The notes beneath the pieces are model-generated. The model did no database searches and was not told the DNA's origin. It was given only the letters and a program-made list of their open reading frames with translations. Below, piece by piece: positions 38,861-48,099 of a DNA stretch of 64,000 nucleotides; within the stretch, counting starts at the first letter, position 1, and each line of letters opens with the position of its first letter. This stretch comes from Betaproteobacteria bacterium (GTDB lineage: Bacteria; Pseudomonadota; Gammaproteobacteria; Burkholderiales; Casimicrobiaceae): the NCBI GenBank assembly GCA_027492485.1, contig JAPUER010000007.1, positions 1 to 64,000 on the forward strand, written 5' to 3'. The translations under genes and the position numbers were made by a program.

Positions 38861-38888
38861 TTGTTCAGCGCTTCCCCAGTTCGCAAAC

Positions 38889-40490
38889 TTACTCCCGCCA
38901 TCCACTCGTAATCGGATACCGCCAATCCCGCCCATACGCACGCGGCGTCACGCGCGGCCCCACGGGCGCCTGTCGCCGCTTGTACTCGTTGATGCGCAGC
39001 AGGCGCACTACCTTATCGACATCGGCCGGCGGCAGTCCCTTCGCCTTGATCTCGGCGGCGGAAAGGTTTTGCTCCATGTAGAGCGCCATGATCTCGTCGA
39101 GGATCGGATATTCGGGCAGCGAATCCTGATCGGTCTGGTCGTTGCGCAGCTCGGCCGAAGGCGCGCGCGTGATGACGCGCTCGGGAATGACGCGGCCCAG
39201 CGTGTTGCGCCAGTTTGCGAGATCGTAGACGAGCTCCTTGTCGCAGTCCTTGAGCACGCCAAAGCCGCCGGCCATGTCGCCGTACAGCGTCGCATAACCC
39301 GTGGTCATTTCGCTCTTGTTGCCGGTGGTGAGCACCAGAAAGCCCGTCTTGTTCGAGATGCCCATCAGGATGGTGCCGCGGATGCGCGACTGCAGGTTTT
39401 CCTCGCTGGCATCGGCCGCGTAGCCCTTGAACTGGTCGGCCAGCGCCGCTGCGAGCGCCTCGTACACCGGCTCGATCGGAATTTCGTCGTAACGCACGCC
39501 CTGCACGCCGGCCATCCAGCGCGCGTCCTCCAGACTGATGCTGGCATTGAACTTCGACGGCAGCATCACGCAGCGCACCCGGTCGCGCCCCAGCGCATCG
39601 ACCGCGATGGCGAGCACCACGGCCGAATCGATGCCGCCCGACAGCCCGAGCACGATGCCCGGAAAGCGGTTCTTGTTGATGTAGTCCCTGACCGCGAGCA
39701 CCAGCGCCGCATAGACGTCGGCGACGCGGCCCTGCGGCTGGTTGTAGCGGACCGGGCGCGGCACGGCGCCCTCGAATTCGACGACGGCGACGGCATCGAC
39801 AAAGCCCGGCAGCCGCTGCACCACCTCGCCCTTGCCGTCCATCACGAACGACTGGCCGTCGTAGACGATCTCGTCCTGACCGCCGACCAGGTTGCAGAAC
39901 AGGATCGGCAGCCCCTGTTCCCCGGCGCGTTCACGGCAGGCCTGTTCGCGGCCGTCGAGATGCTCGGTGTCGAAGGGTGAGCCGTTGATCACCGCCAGCA
40001 CCTGGGCGCCCGCCTCGCGTGCCAGCGCGGCGGCGCGCGACAGCCAGATGTCCTCGCAGATCAGCACACCCACGCGGACGCCGCCGACCTCGACGACGGT
40101 CGCCGCATTGCCATGCTCGAAGTAGCGCTTGTCGTCAAACACCGAATAATTGGGTAGCTCCATCTTGCGATAGATGGCCTCGATGCGGCCGCCGCGCAGC
40201 ACGGCGGCGGCGTTGTACAGGCCCGTTTCGTCGCGCCAGGGCAGACCGACAACGGCGGCGAGCTTCGCCGGCAGTGCCGCGGCCAGCGCCTCGACCTCGG
40301 CCTTGCAAGCCGCGATGAACGACGGCCGCAGCAGCAGATCCTCGGGCTGATACGAACAGATCGCGAGCTCCGGCGTCAGCAGCAGATCGGCTTCGACGGC
40401 AGCCGCCGATTTGGCCACAGCGAGAATTTTGGCGGCATTGCCCTTGAGGTCGCCGACGGTGAGGTTGAGTTGCGCGATGACGGCTTTCAT
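38889..40490 (-). CDS. nadE: Glutamine-dependent NAD+ synthetase
   Basis: The 533-residue enzyme makes NAD from nicotinate adenine dinucleotide, glutamine and ATP. Residues 1-about 260 are a nitrilase-fold glutaminase with Glu of LLLTPELAI, Lys of YRKMELPN and Cys of VLICEDIW as its triad. The rest is the synthetase with the ATP pyrophosphatase loop LGLSGGIDSA and the TTGNKSEMTTGYATLYGDMA segment. The ATG at 40490 (MKAVIAQLNLTVGDLKGN) gives the family N-terminus; the open frame upstream to 40529 is not used. Confidence 0.95.
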   Translation of the reverse strand: MKAVIAQLNLTVGDLKGNAAKILAVAKSAAAVEADLLLTPELAICSYQPEDLLLRPSFIAACKAEVEALAAALPAKLAAVVGLPWRDETGLYNAAAVLRGGRIEAIYRKMELPNYSVFDDKRYFEHGNAATVVEVGGVRVGVLICEDIWLSRAAALAREAGAQVLAVINGSPFDTEHLDGREQACRERAGEQGLPILFCNLVGGQDEIVYDGQSFVMDGKGEVVQRLPGFVDAVAVVEFEGAVPRPVRYNQPQGRVADVYAALVLAVRDYINKNRFPGIVLGLSGGIDSAVVLAIAVDALGRDRVRCVMLPSKFNASISLEDARWMAGVQGVRYDEIPIEPVYEALAAALADQFKGYAADASEENLQSRIRGTILMGISNKTGFLVLTTGNKSEMTTGYATLYGDMAGGFGVLKDCDKELVYDLANWRNTLGRVIPERVITRAPSAELRNDQTDQDSLPEYPILDEIMALYMEQNLSAAEIKAKGLPPADVDKVVRLLRINEYKRRQAPVGPRVTPRAYGRDWRYPITSGWRE

Positions 40491-40539
40491 GCGGACGATT
40501 GTAGGGGGACGCTCGGCACTCGGCCGCACGCGCTACATC

Positions 40540-40567
40540 GTCGTCCCGGCGCAGGCCGGGACGACGA
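40540..40567. repeat. REP-like hairpin, family E
   Basis: CGTCGTCCCGGC and GCCGGGACGACG form a perfect 12-bp stem with a GCAG loop, in the gap between the divergent nadE and the FemAB-like gene. The type resembles common dispersed GTCGTCCCGG repeats of GC-rich Proteobacteria. No T run follows. Confidence 0.65.
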
Positions 40568-40619
40568 ACTCCGATCTCGACCATTTGCGCCGAATTCCCC
40601 ATGCGGCACAATCCCCGCA

Positions 40620-41798
40620 ATGCAAATCGAAGTCGTGGATTCGCTGTCCGGCATCGCGGCGCCGGACTGGGACGCGCTGGTCGCGGCGGCCGGCGGTAAC
40701 GTGTTTCTCTCGCATGCTTACCTGCACGCGCTGCACGCGACCGGCTGCGCGAGCCGGCGCACCGGCTGGACGCCCTGCTACCTGATCGCCCGCGACGGTG
40801 AGGCGTTGCGCGGCGCGCTGCCGCTCTATCTCAAGGCGCACTCCTACGGCGAATACGTCTTCGACTGGGCCTGGGCCGACGCCTGGCAGCGCGCGGGCGG
40901 CGAGTACTATCCGAAGCTGCTGTCGGCGGTGCCGTTCACGCCTTGCACCGGCCCGCGCGCGCTGGCGCCCGACGACGACACCCGGCTCGCGCTGATGCAG
41001 GCGGCGCTGGCGTATGCCGGGCGCAGCGGCGTGTCGAGCCTGCATGTGCTGTTCCCACCGGCCGACGAGGTGGCGCTCTGGCGCGAGGCCGGCCTGATGC
41101 TGCGTCAGGGCCTGCAGTTTCATTGGCAAAACCGCGGCTTCGCCGACTTCGACGCGATGCTTGCCGGAATGACGCACGACAAGCGCAAGCGCATCCGGCA
41201 GGACCGCCGCTACGTCGCCGATGCCGGCGTGCGCTGGCGCGTGAACCGCGGCGCGGCGATCGGCGACGCCGACTGGGCGTTCTTTTACGAGTGTTACGAC
41301 AACACCTACCGCGCGCACCGGTCGACGCCTTACCTGTCGCAGCGCTTTTTCAACCGCCTCGGCCACGACTGCGGCGACGCGGCCGTTCTGTTCATCGGCG
41401 AGCGCGGCGGCGAACCGCTTTGTGCCTCGCTCTGCATCGCCAGCGGCGACAGCGTTTACGGCCGCTACTGGGGCACGCGCGAGCCGCTCAAGTCGCTGCA
41501 CTTCGAGGCCTGCTACTACCAGCCGATCGAATGGTGCATCGCGCACGGCCTGCAGCGCTTCGAAGGCGGCGCGCAGGGTGCGCACAAACTGGCGCGAGGC
41601 CTGCTGCCGGTGACCACGCACTCGGCACACTGGCTGGCCGACGGCGGTTTCGCCGATGCCGTGCGCCGCTTTCTCGCGCGCGAGTCGGCAGGCGTGGCGC
41701 ACAGCGTCGACGAGTTGAATGAGAGTTCGCCGTTCAAAACGTCCCTTCTCCCGCAAGCGGGAGAAAGTGCCCGCAGGGCGGATGAGGGTGCCGCGTGA
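40620..41798 (+). CDS. FemAB-like/GNAT-fold protein (DUF482 type)
   Basis: This 392-residue protein matches the peptidoglycan-branching-enzyme-like GNAT family (PF04339 type), with FLSHAYLHALHATG, DKRKRIRQDRRYVADAGV, FFYECYDNTYRAHRSTPYLS and FEGGAQGAHKLARGL. The family is widespread in Proteobacteria and its substrate is not established. The ATG at 40620 (MQIEVVDSLSG) is chosen by family fit; there is no clear ribosome-binding site. The last residues, LLPQAGESARRADEGAA, are the translation of a REP-like element, so the natural C-terminus has been replaced or lengthened by it. Confidence 0.82.
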   Translation: MQIEVVDSLSGIAAPDWDALVAAAGGNVFLSHAYLHALHATGCASRRTGWTPCYLIARDGEALRGALPLYLKAHSYGEYVFDWAWADAWQRAGGEYYPKLLSAVPFTPCTGPRALAPDDDTRLALMQAALAYAGRSGVSSLHVLFPPADEVALWREAGLMLRQGLQFHWQNRGFADFDAMLAGMTHDKRKRIRQDRRYVADAGVRWRVNRGAAIGDADWAFFYECYDNTYRAHRSTPYLSQRFFNRLGHDCGDAAVLFIGERGGEPLCASLCIASGDSVYGRYWGTREPLKSLHFEACYYQPIEWCIAHGLQRFEGGAQGAHKLARGLLPVTTHSAHWLADGGFADAVRRFLARESAGVAHSVDELNESSPFKTSLLPQAGESARRADEGAA

Positions 41799-41862
41799 CT
41801 GGCCGTCTCACACCGCGCGCCACCCGCTCCGCGCTCCGCTCCCGCCTGCGGGAAAGGGAGCC
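41743..41862. repeat. Pair of family A-like REP elements
   Basis: CTTCTCCCGCAAGCGGGAGA with AAGTGCCCGCAGGGCGGATG (41743-41789) overlaps the 3' end of the FemAB-like gene; CCGCTCCCGCCTGCGGGAAA with GGGAG (41836-41862) lies in the gap before the deacetylase-family gene. Each has a CTCCCGC/GCGGGA stem. Confidence 0.65.
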
Positions 41863-41883
41863 CGGCAAAAGCTCAAGTCACAA

Positions 41884-42774
41884 GTGAAGGTCTTCTACAG
41901 CGACCACTTCGTGCTGCCGCTGCCCGAGGGGCACCGCTTTCCGATGCAGAAGTACCGTCTGCTGCGCGAAGCCGTACAGGCGTTTGCGCCCGATGCCCTC
42001 GTCGAAGCGCCAGCCGCGCGCGATGACGAATTGCTGCTGGCGCACGATGCGGCCTATGTCGCGCGCATGACCAACGGCACGCTCGCCGCCAGCGAAATCC
42101 GCCAGATCGGCTTTCCGTGGAGCCCGCCAATGGCAGAGCGGGCGCGGCGTTCGGCCGGCGCCACCATTGCAGCGGCGAAAGCCTCGTTGCGCGACCGTTG
42201 CGGCATCAATCTCGCCGGCGGCACCCACCATGCCTTTGCCGATCATGGCGAGGGTTTCTGCTGCTACAACGATGCCGCCGTCGCGGCGCGGGTTTTGCAG
42301 CGCGACAGCGCCGTCGGCCGGGTGCTGGTCTGTGATCTCGACGTGCATCAGGGCAACGGCACGGCGCGCATCTTTGCGGGCGACGCGAGCGTGTTCACCT
42401 TCTCGATGCACGGCGAGCGCAACTATCCGGTGCGCAAGGAATCGAGCAGTTTCGACCTCGAACTGCCCGACGGCTGTAGCGATGCGCCTTACCTCGCCGC
42501 GCTGCGCGAGCATCTGCCGCGCATCGTGCGAACGTTCGAGCCCGAGGCGATGATCTATCTGGCCGGCGCCGACCCTTTCGAGGGCGATCGCCTCGGCCGC
42601 CTGAAGCTGAGCAAGGCCGGCCTCGCCGAGCGCGACCGCTACGTGTTGACGCTGGCCCGCGAATGGGGCATTGCGGTCGCCGTCACGATGGCGGGCGGCT
42701 ATGCTCACGAGGTCGCCGACATCGTCGACATTCATTTCAACACCGTCCGCACCGCCTTCGAGGTTTTCACGTGA
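41884..42774 (+). CDS. Histone deacetylase family protein
   Basis: This 296-residue enzyme is a class II-like bacterial deacetylase, of the kind that acts on acetylated amines such as acetylpolyamines. It has the catalytic His115-His116 pair (GGTHHAFADHGEGFCCYND), the zinc ligands Asp153 and His155 (DLDVHQGNG) and Asp230 (GADPFEGD). I chose the GTG at 41884 because the homologous N-terminus VKVFYSDHFVLPLPEGH starts there; upstream in frame is REP-derived sequence. It overlaps the next gene by up to four bases (GTGA). Confidence 0.9.
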   Translation: MKVFYSDHFVLPLPEGHRFPMQKYRLLREAVQAFAPDALVEAPAARDDELLLAHDAAYVARMTNGTLAASEIRQIGFPWSPPMAERARRSAGATIAAAKASLRDRCGINLAGGTHHAFADHGEGFCCYNDAAVAARVLQRDSAVGRVLVCDLDVHQGNGTARIFAGDASVFTFSMHGERNYPVRKESSSFDLELPDGCSDAPYLAALREHLPRIVRTFEPEAMIYLAGADPFEGDRLGRLKLSKAGLAERDRYVLTLAREWGIAVAVTMAGGYAHEVADIVDIHFNTVRTAFEVFT

Positions 42775-42776
42775 CC

Positions 42777-43604
42777 ATGCCCTTGCCCGATTCGTTCAGT
42801 TCGCCCGATTCACCAATCCTCGTTGCCGCGCATCCGACGCTGGCCGGCGTTGCCACCTTCACGCTCAACCGGCCCAAGGCGCTGAACGCGCTCGACATGG
42901 CCATGACGCAGGCGCTGGTGCCGGCGATCCAGCGCGTCACGCAGGACCCGTCGATTCGCGTGCTGGTGATGCAGGGCGCGGGCGAGCACTTCATGGCCGG
43001 CGGCGACATCAAGAGCTTCGCCGAGACTCTGGTGCATCCCGGCAGCGAGCGCAAGCGGCACTTCATGGAATTGATCGCCACGGTGCACGCCGGCGTCGAA
43101 CTGTTGCAACGCTCGGACGTCGTTACCGTCGCCAAGGTGCGCGGCGCCTGCGCCGGCTTTGGCCTCAGTCTCGCCATCGGCTGCGATCTGACCATCGCCG
43201 CCGACGACGCCTATTTCGCCAGCGCCTACAAAACCATTGGCCTCACGCCTGACGGCGGCCAGTCGTTCTTCCTGCCGCGCATCGTCGGCGTCAAGAAGGC
43301 GCTGGAGCTGGTGCTGCTGTCGGAGCGGATCAAGGCCGACGAAGCCGCGCGCCTCGGTCTGGTCAACAAGGTGGTGCCGGCCGCCGAACTCGACGCCGCG
43401 GTCGACCGCGTGGCAGCGACGATCGCGGCCAGCGCCCGCGGCTCGATGGCCGGCGCCAAGCGCCTGCTGACCACTTCGCTCGGCAATACGCTAAGCGAGC
43501 AGCTCAGCGCCGAACGCGAGAGCTTCTCGAACTGTGCTGCAAAAGACGATTTCTCGGAAGGCATTCGGGCCTTCATCGAAAAGCGCCCGGCCCGCTTCGG
43601 TTAG
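42777..43604 (+). CDS. Enoyl-CoA hydratase/isomerase family protein
   Basis: The 275-residue crotonase-fold protein has FTLNRPKALNALDMAMTQAL, the oxyanion-hole segments AGEHFMAGGDIKSFAE and RGACAGFGLSLAIGCDLTIA, and a C-terminal helix FSEGIRAFIEKRPARF. It probably hydrates or isomerises an enoyl-CoA. The start is either ATG 42777 or GTG 42771, which overlaps the deacetylase stop codon. Its stop is one base from that of the convergent mgsA. Confidence 0.87.
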   Translation: MPLPDSFSSPDSPILVAAHPTLAGVATFTLNRPKALNALDMAMTQALVPAIQRVTQDPSIRVLVMQGAGEHFMAGGDIKSFAETLVHPGSERKRHFMELIATVHAGVELLQRSDVVTVAKVRGACAGFGLSLAIGCDLTIAADDAYFASAYKTIGLTPDGGQSFFLPRIVGVKKALELVLLSERIKADEAARLGLVNKVVPAAELDAAVDRVAATIAASARGSMAGAKRLLTTSLGNTLSEQLSAERESFSNCAAKDDFSEGIRAFIEKRPARFG

Positions 43605-43605
43605 A

Positions 43606-43977
43606 TCAGCGCAAGCCGTCGATCACCAGTTCCGCCGTCGCCAGGTTGGTCGCGACCGGCACGTTGTGCACGTCGCAGACGCGCAGCAGCGCCGTGATGT
43701 CCGGTTCGTGCGGTTGCGAGGTCAACACGTCGCGCAGGAAGATGACCGCGCCGATGTTGCCCTCCGCGATTTGCGCGCCGATCTGCAGATCGCCCCCCTC
43801 GGGGCCGGATAGCACGCACTCGACGTCGAGCCCGACCTCGCGTTCCAGCAAGGTGCCGGTGGTGCGCGTGGCGATCAGCGTCTCCCGGCGCAGGACGTCG
43901 GCATGGCTGCGGGCGAACGCGACCATGTCGGGCTTGCAGCGATCGTGCGCGATCAGCGCAATGGCCCGATCGGTCAT
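43606..43977 (-). CDS. mgsA: Methylglyoxal synthase
   Basis: MgsA converts dihydroxyacetone phosphate to methylglyoxal and phosphate, a bypass used when sugar phosphates accumulate. The 123-residue protein has the family motifs [31 protein letters not shown] and [20 protein letters not shown]; Asp63, Asp83, His90 and Asp93 align with the active-site residues of the E. coli enzyme at a constant offset of eight. One phosphate-loop position is Arg (ATRTTG instead of the common ATGTTG). Its ATG overlaps the kinase stop codon as ATGA. Confidence 0.93.
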   Translation of the reverse strand: MTDRAIALIAHDRCKPDMVAFARSHADVLRRETLIATRTTGTLLEREVGLDVECVLSGPEGGDLQIGAQIAEGNIGAVIFLRDVLTSQPHEPDITALLRVCDVHNVPVATNLATAELVIDGLR

Positions 43978-44900
43978 ACCTGCGCCGCCAGAAACGCCTT
44001 GACCCGATCGCGATTCGGGATTGCCGCAATGGCGCCATAGGCCGTGGTGGTGAGCGCCGCCGCCGCGTTGGCGTAGCGAACGGCATCGAGCAGCGCATCG
44101 CCGGCCACCAGCCGCGCGATGGCGGCGCCGGCAAAGCAGTCGCCAGCGCCGGTGGCGTCAACGGTGTCGACCGCGAAGGAGGCCATCTGGATCACGTCGG
44201 CGCCCTGCCCCTGACTGATCTGCACGCCCTGCGCGCCCAGCTTGAGCAGCACCACTTGGGCGCCGAGGCTATGCGCCCATTTCATGATCGTTTCGTAATC
44301 CTCGCTGCCGGACAGATCGCGCGCATCCTCGAACGACGGAAAGAAAAAATCGGTCAGCGGCAGGATCTCGGCCAGCGCTTCGCGCGCTTCCGACAGCGTC
44401 CACAGCCGCGTGCGCACATTGGCGTCGAACGCGGTGCTGACCCCGGCGTTGCGTGCTTCGCGAAAGAGGGAGAACACCGCCGCCCGCGCGGTCTCCGAGA
44501 TCGCCTGCGTGATGCCGCTGGCGTGAACGAAGGTCGCATCGGCGACGATGTCAGGGTCGATGTCGCCCGGTGCCAGCTTGGTAGCGGCCGAGCCGGCGCG
44601 TGCGTAGCTGAATTGATGCCCGGCCGGGCCGTGATGGATGAAATAGCCGCCGGTGCTGGCGCGGTCGTCGACCTCGACCTGCGTGCAATCGATGCCCTCC
44701 TCCTCCCAGAGCACCCGCAGTTGCGCGCCGAACGGATCATTGCCGACGCGCGTGATGTAACCCACGTTGGCGCCCTGTCGCGCCGCGGTGATGCAGAAAT
44801 TCATGGTGTCGCCACCGTAGCCCAGCGTGTACTTGCCAGGCTCGGACGGAATGGCGCTCATTTCCCAAAGCGGTTCGCCGAGAGAGAGGATGTCGGGCAT
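43974..44900 (-). CDS. kdgK: PfkB-family sugar kinase, probably 2-dehydro-3-deoxygluconate kinase
   Basis: This 308-residue ribokinase-like enzyme has the substrate region [19 protein letters not shown], the [15 protein letters not shown] segment and the signature [18 protein letters not shown] with the catalytic Asp. The overall pattern is that of KDG kinase, which phosphorylates 2-keto-3-deoxygluconate for cleavage to pyruvate and glyceraldehyde 3-phosphate. AGGAG is six bases before the ATG at 44900. It is translationally coupled to mgsA, so both would act at the triose-phosphate level. Confidence 0.85.
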   Translation of the reverse strand: MPDILSLGEPLWEMSAIPSEPGKYTLGYGGDTMNFCITAARQGANVGYITRVGNDPFGAQLRVLWEEEGIDCTQVEVDDRASTGGYFIHHGPAGHQFSYARAGSAATKLAPGDIDPDIVADATFVHASGITQAISETARAAVFSLFREARNAGVSTAFDANVRTRLWTLSEAREALAEILPLTDFFFPSFEDARDLSGSEDYETIMKWAHSLGAQVVLLKLGAQGVQISQGQGADVIQMASFAVDTVDATGAGDCFAGAAIARLVAGDALLDAVRYANAAAALTTTAYGAIAAIPNRDRVKAFLAAQV

Positions 44901-44945
44901 GCTGGCTCCTGTCGTTGCCGATCTCGGCAATGCGGTTGTATCACT

Positions 44946-46373
44946 TCAGTGCGACGCGAACGCCGGCAGCGTCAATAGCCGGCTGCGCTGAATCTCCGCA
45001 GCGCTGCGCATGGCGTTGCCGACGCCGGCGCATTCGAGCAGTGCCTGCCAGAATACCGCCGCCATCTGCGCCGCCTGCGCCCAGGCGTCGGCGGCGCCTG
45101 GCGAGGCTTGCGGTGTCTCGAAGGGCGTATAGCCGAGGTCGTCCCGAAATTCGCCGGGGCGCCAGGTCATGCAGAGCATGTCGTACACCGGCGCCAGACG
45201 GAAACGCGGATCGCGAAGCACTGCCTGCCCGTCGTCCATGTTTTCTACCCACAGACTCAGGTTGCCGAAGTGCATATCGGTGTTGCCGATCAGGCGACCG
45301 AACTCGCGCAGTACGCGCACCTGCTGCGCCTCGGCGAACGGCAGCCTTCCGTGGCGGGCGAGTACGTCGGTCGTTGCCGCCCAGTGCTGCGGTGCTCCTG
45401 CGACAAACGCGCGGTGCACCGCCGACAGCGGCACCACATGCCGTTTGCCGAATTGCCCAATACGGTCGAAGCGAACCGATTCCAGATAGCTACGCGTGGC
45501 ACCGGTGACGACGCGCGACTCGGCCGCTGCAAAACCGTGCGACCGCAACACGTCGAGCGCGATCCGCTCGCTGTGCAACAGATCGTGCCAGCGTTCGCCA
45601 AACGGCGTGTCGCGCGGCGGGCTGAACTTCACGATCAGGCGCTCGTAGCCGCGCGGTGCATCGAGATGGGCAAGGAACTTTGGCTGCTCGCCGCCGGCGG
45701 ACGAGCCGGCCGGCAAGGTCTGGTTGACGTTTTGAGCAATCCGGTCGTAGTGGGCGATGCGGGCGGCCAGCTCAATCGGTGCTTCGGACAGCGATTCTCC
45801 CCGCATCTCTCCAATCGATAGCGCGCCGGGATGATCGTGCTCGTGCGCGATGAGTGCAAACAGCACCTGCTCCAGCGTCCAGCGATCCGGGTTGGCGTCG
45901 ACAAAACCCAGGCTCATGCCGCGCAGTCGTCCGAGAAAACCCTGCGGTCGCATGGGCGCGAGAAACCACGGCAATTCGCCACTGCTGTCGCTGCCGGCGC
46001 GTCCGGCGCCGACACTGACATGCAGGCGATCATGGTTGAGAAAGCAGAGCCGTCCCCATTCCTGCGCCAGGCCGGTCACGCCGGTCAGATAAACCGGCTG
46101 CTCGCCGCGCCAGCCCAGAATGGTCTGCGGCAGCGCATAGCGCGCCGCCCGGGCGCGACCGATGGCGAGCACATCCGGCGCCAGACGGGCCAGCGCCCGC
46201 GAAATGGTGGCCTGGCTCTTGCCGGTGTTGCGTTGCAGTTCCGCACTGGTCAGCAAGCCATGTTCGCGCAGCAGGGCGCGCAGTTGATCGGCGAGTTCAG
46301 TCCGGGCAGCCGCTACGGCGCCCTGCGCCACGGTAGGGTCAATCCTTGATTTGATCGCTTTGGATTGATTCAC
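44946..46373 (-). CDS. yjjJ: HipA-family kinase of the YjjJ type
   Basis: This 475-residue protein has an N-terminal winged helix-turn-helix (about 25-80: HGLLTSAELQRNTGKSQATI) and a HipA-like kinase: a phosphate loop AGSSAGGEQPKFLA, catalytic loop IGNTDMHFGNLSLW and the metal-binding APVYDMLCM. In E. coli YjjJ the DNA-binding part is likewise fused to the kinase, so no separate HipB is needed. It likely phosphorylates a protein target and represses its own promoter. The start is a GTG at 46373, next to an AT-rich palindromic region. Confidence 0.88.
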   Translation of the reverse strand: MNQSKAIKSRIDPTVAQGAVAAARTELADQLRALLREHGLLTSAELQRNTGKSQATISRALARLAPDVLAIGRARAARYALPQTILGWRGEQPVYLTGVTGLAQEWGRLCFLNHDRLHVSVGAGRAGSDSSGELPWFLAPMRPQGFLGRLRGMSLGFVDANPDRWTLEQVLFALIAHEHDHPGALSIGEMRGESLSEAPIELAARIAHYDRIAQNVNQTLPAGSSAGGEQPKFLAHLDAPRGYERLIVKFSPPRDTPFGERWHDLLHSERIALDVLRSHGFAAAESRVVTGATRSYLESVRFDRIGQFGKRHVVPLSAVHRAFVAGAPQHWAATTDVLARHGRLPFAEAQQVRVLREFGRLIGNTDMHFGNLSLWVENMDDGQAVLRDPRFRLAPVYDMLCMTWRPGEFRDDLGYTPFETPQASPGAADAWAQAAQMAAVFWQALLECAGVGNAMRSAAEIQRSRLLTLPAFASH

Positions 46374-46448
46374 GCATAGATAATAATATTATTTAGTATT
46401 ATAAATCAATTAATTACTGCAACCAAAGCATAAATTATGAATAGATAA
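46374..46448. promoter_or_regulatory. AT-rich palindromic promoter region of the YjjJ-type gene
   Basis: The 75-bp gap is almost all A and T and contains the perfect palindrome AATAATATTATT (46382-46393) and a nearby TAGTATTATAAAT. It is a likely promoter with operator for autorepression by the kinase's own helix-turn-helix. Confidence 0.4.
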
Positions 46449-47855
46449 TCAATGCGCAGCGGCGATTTGCACCCACGGCTGCGCAGACTCCAGCGCCCTC
46501 GCCGCGCGCAGCACCAGCGCGTCGCCGTGCATGGGGCCGACGATCTGCACGGCGAGCGGCAGGCCATCGGTATCGAAACCGCAGGGACAGACGCAGGCCG
46601 GCTGCTGGGTGAGATTGAACGGATAGGAGAACGGTGTCCAGTCGAGGAACTGCTCGATCGGGGTGTCCCATTCGTTGGCAGCACGCGCCGTGAACGCCGG
46701 CACCGAGACGCCAGGCGTCACCAGCAGGTCGTAGCGCTCATGGAATTTGCGCATCAGGATGCCCAGTTCGCCGCGCCGTTTGGTGAGCGCCTGCAGCTCG
46801 GGCACCGTCACCCGCGCGCCCACCGCCGCCTGCGCGGCGAGCGCCGGGTCGACCAGCGCCTGCTGTTCGGCCGTCATGCCACCGTAGAGCGTGGCGGAAC
46901 CGATAAACCAGAGCTTCATCGTGATTTCGAGCGGATTGTCGAAGCCGGGATCGACCTCCTCTACCTGCGCTCCAAGTTCTGCCAGCCTTTCCGCCGAACG
47001 ACGCACCGCCGCCGCCACCGCCGGATGCACGTTGTTGACGTAACCCATCGCCGGACTGAAGGCGACGCGCAGCCCGCGAATGCCGTCGTTCAAGCCCACC
47101 GTGTAGTCGCGTGGATCGTAGGGCAACGAGGTCCAATCGCGCACGTCGGGCCGGGCGATCACGTTCAGCAGCATCGCGGCGTCGGTCACCGTGCGGGTGT
47201 GCGGCCCGAGATGCGCCACGGTGCCGAACGGCGACAGCGGCCAGGCGGGCACGCGGCCGAACGAAGGCTTGAGCCCGAAGCCGCCGCAGAACGCCGCCGG
47301 AATGCGCACGCTGCCGGCGCCGTCGGTGCCGATCGACAACGGTCCGATTCCGGCCGCGACCGCCGCCGCACTGCCGCCGGACGAGCCGCCGGAGGTGCGT
47401 TCCGTGTTCCAGGGATTGCGGGTGACGCCGGTGAGCGTGTTGTCGGTGCTGCCCTTGATGCCGAACTCCGGCGTCGTCGTCTTGCCGATGATGACCAGAC
47501 CGGCTTCGCGACAGCGGGCGACGCTCGGCGCATCGTCCTGCCACGGCTGGTCGGGATCGATGGTGCGCGAGCCGCGCCGCGTCGGCCAGCCCTGGGTCAG
47601 GATCAAATCCTTGATCGAGATCGGCACCCCGTCGAGCGGCGACAGCGGCGCACCGGCCCGCCAGCGTGCTTCGCTCGCCCGCGCATCGGCCAGCGTGCGT
47701 TCGCGATCCTCGAAGCAAAACGCATTGATCTTCGGCTGCCATTGGTCGAGCCGGGCGAACACGGCCTGCGCCACATCGACGGGCGACGCCTCGCGACGAC
47801 GGTACAGCCGCGAAAGCGCTTCAGCAGAAAGGTCGGCCAGAGAATCGGCGCTCAC
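46449..47855 (-). CDS. Amidase signature family hydrolase
   Basis: This 468-residue protein has the Ser-cisSer-Lys triad of the amidase signature family: Lys in GVPISIKDLI, the cis-Ser in GGSSGGSAAAVAAG and the nucleophile Ser in GTDGAGSVRIPAA. Such enzymes hydrolyse carboxamides; the substrate is not evident. The frame is open to 47918, but the GTG at 47855 has GGGGG upstream and starts at the usual place (SADSLADLSAEALSRLY). It is monocistronic. Confidence 0.85.
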   Translation of the reverse strand: MSADSLADLSAEALSRLYRRREASPVDVAQAVFARLDQWQPKINAFCFEDRERTLADARASEARWRAGAPLSPLDGVPISIKDLILTQGWPTRRGSRTIDPDQPWQDDAPSVARCREAGLVIIGKTTTPEFGIKGSTDNTLTGVTRNPWNTERTSGGSSGGSAAAVAAGIGPLSIGTDGAGSVRIPAAFCGGFGLKPSFGRVPAWPLSPFGTVAHLGPHTRTVTDAAMLLNVIARPDVRDWTSLPYDPRDYTVGLNDGIRGLRVAFSPAMGYVNNVHPAVAAAVRRSAERLAELGAQVEEVDPGFDNPLEITMKLWFIGSATLYGGMTAEQQALVDPALAAQAAVGARVTVPELQALTKRRGELGILMRKFHERYDLLVTPGVSVPAFTARAANEWDTPIEQFLDWTPFSYPFNLTQQPACVCPCGFDTDGLPLAVQIVGPMHGDALVLRAARALESAQPWVQIAAAH

Positions 47856-48099
47856 GTCTACCCCCAGGAAAAAGGTGCTCGGCGGAAGACTACCCGACGC
47901 CCGCCGCGCGCCGGTCACGGCCGTTCATCCCGGCATATGGCTTTTTTGCCGTAACGACCATTCTGCAGGCGCTGGAGAAGAATTTTTCGGCAAGTCGACT
48001 TATGGCAATACAAGCAACAAGGTCCCATCTAATGGTCGTTAGCGCGCTAAAGCTGTATATGTTTTGCCAGCACGAACCGCCACCCAGGCCGGCCGCGCA

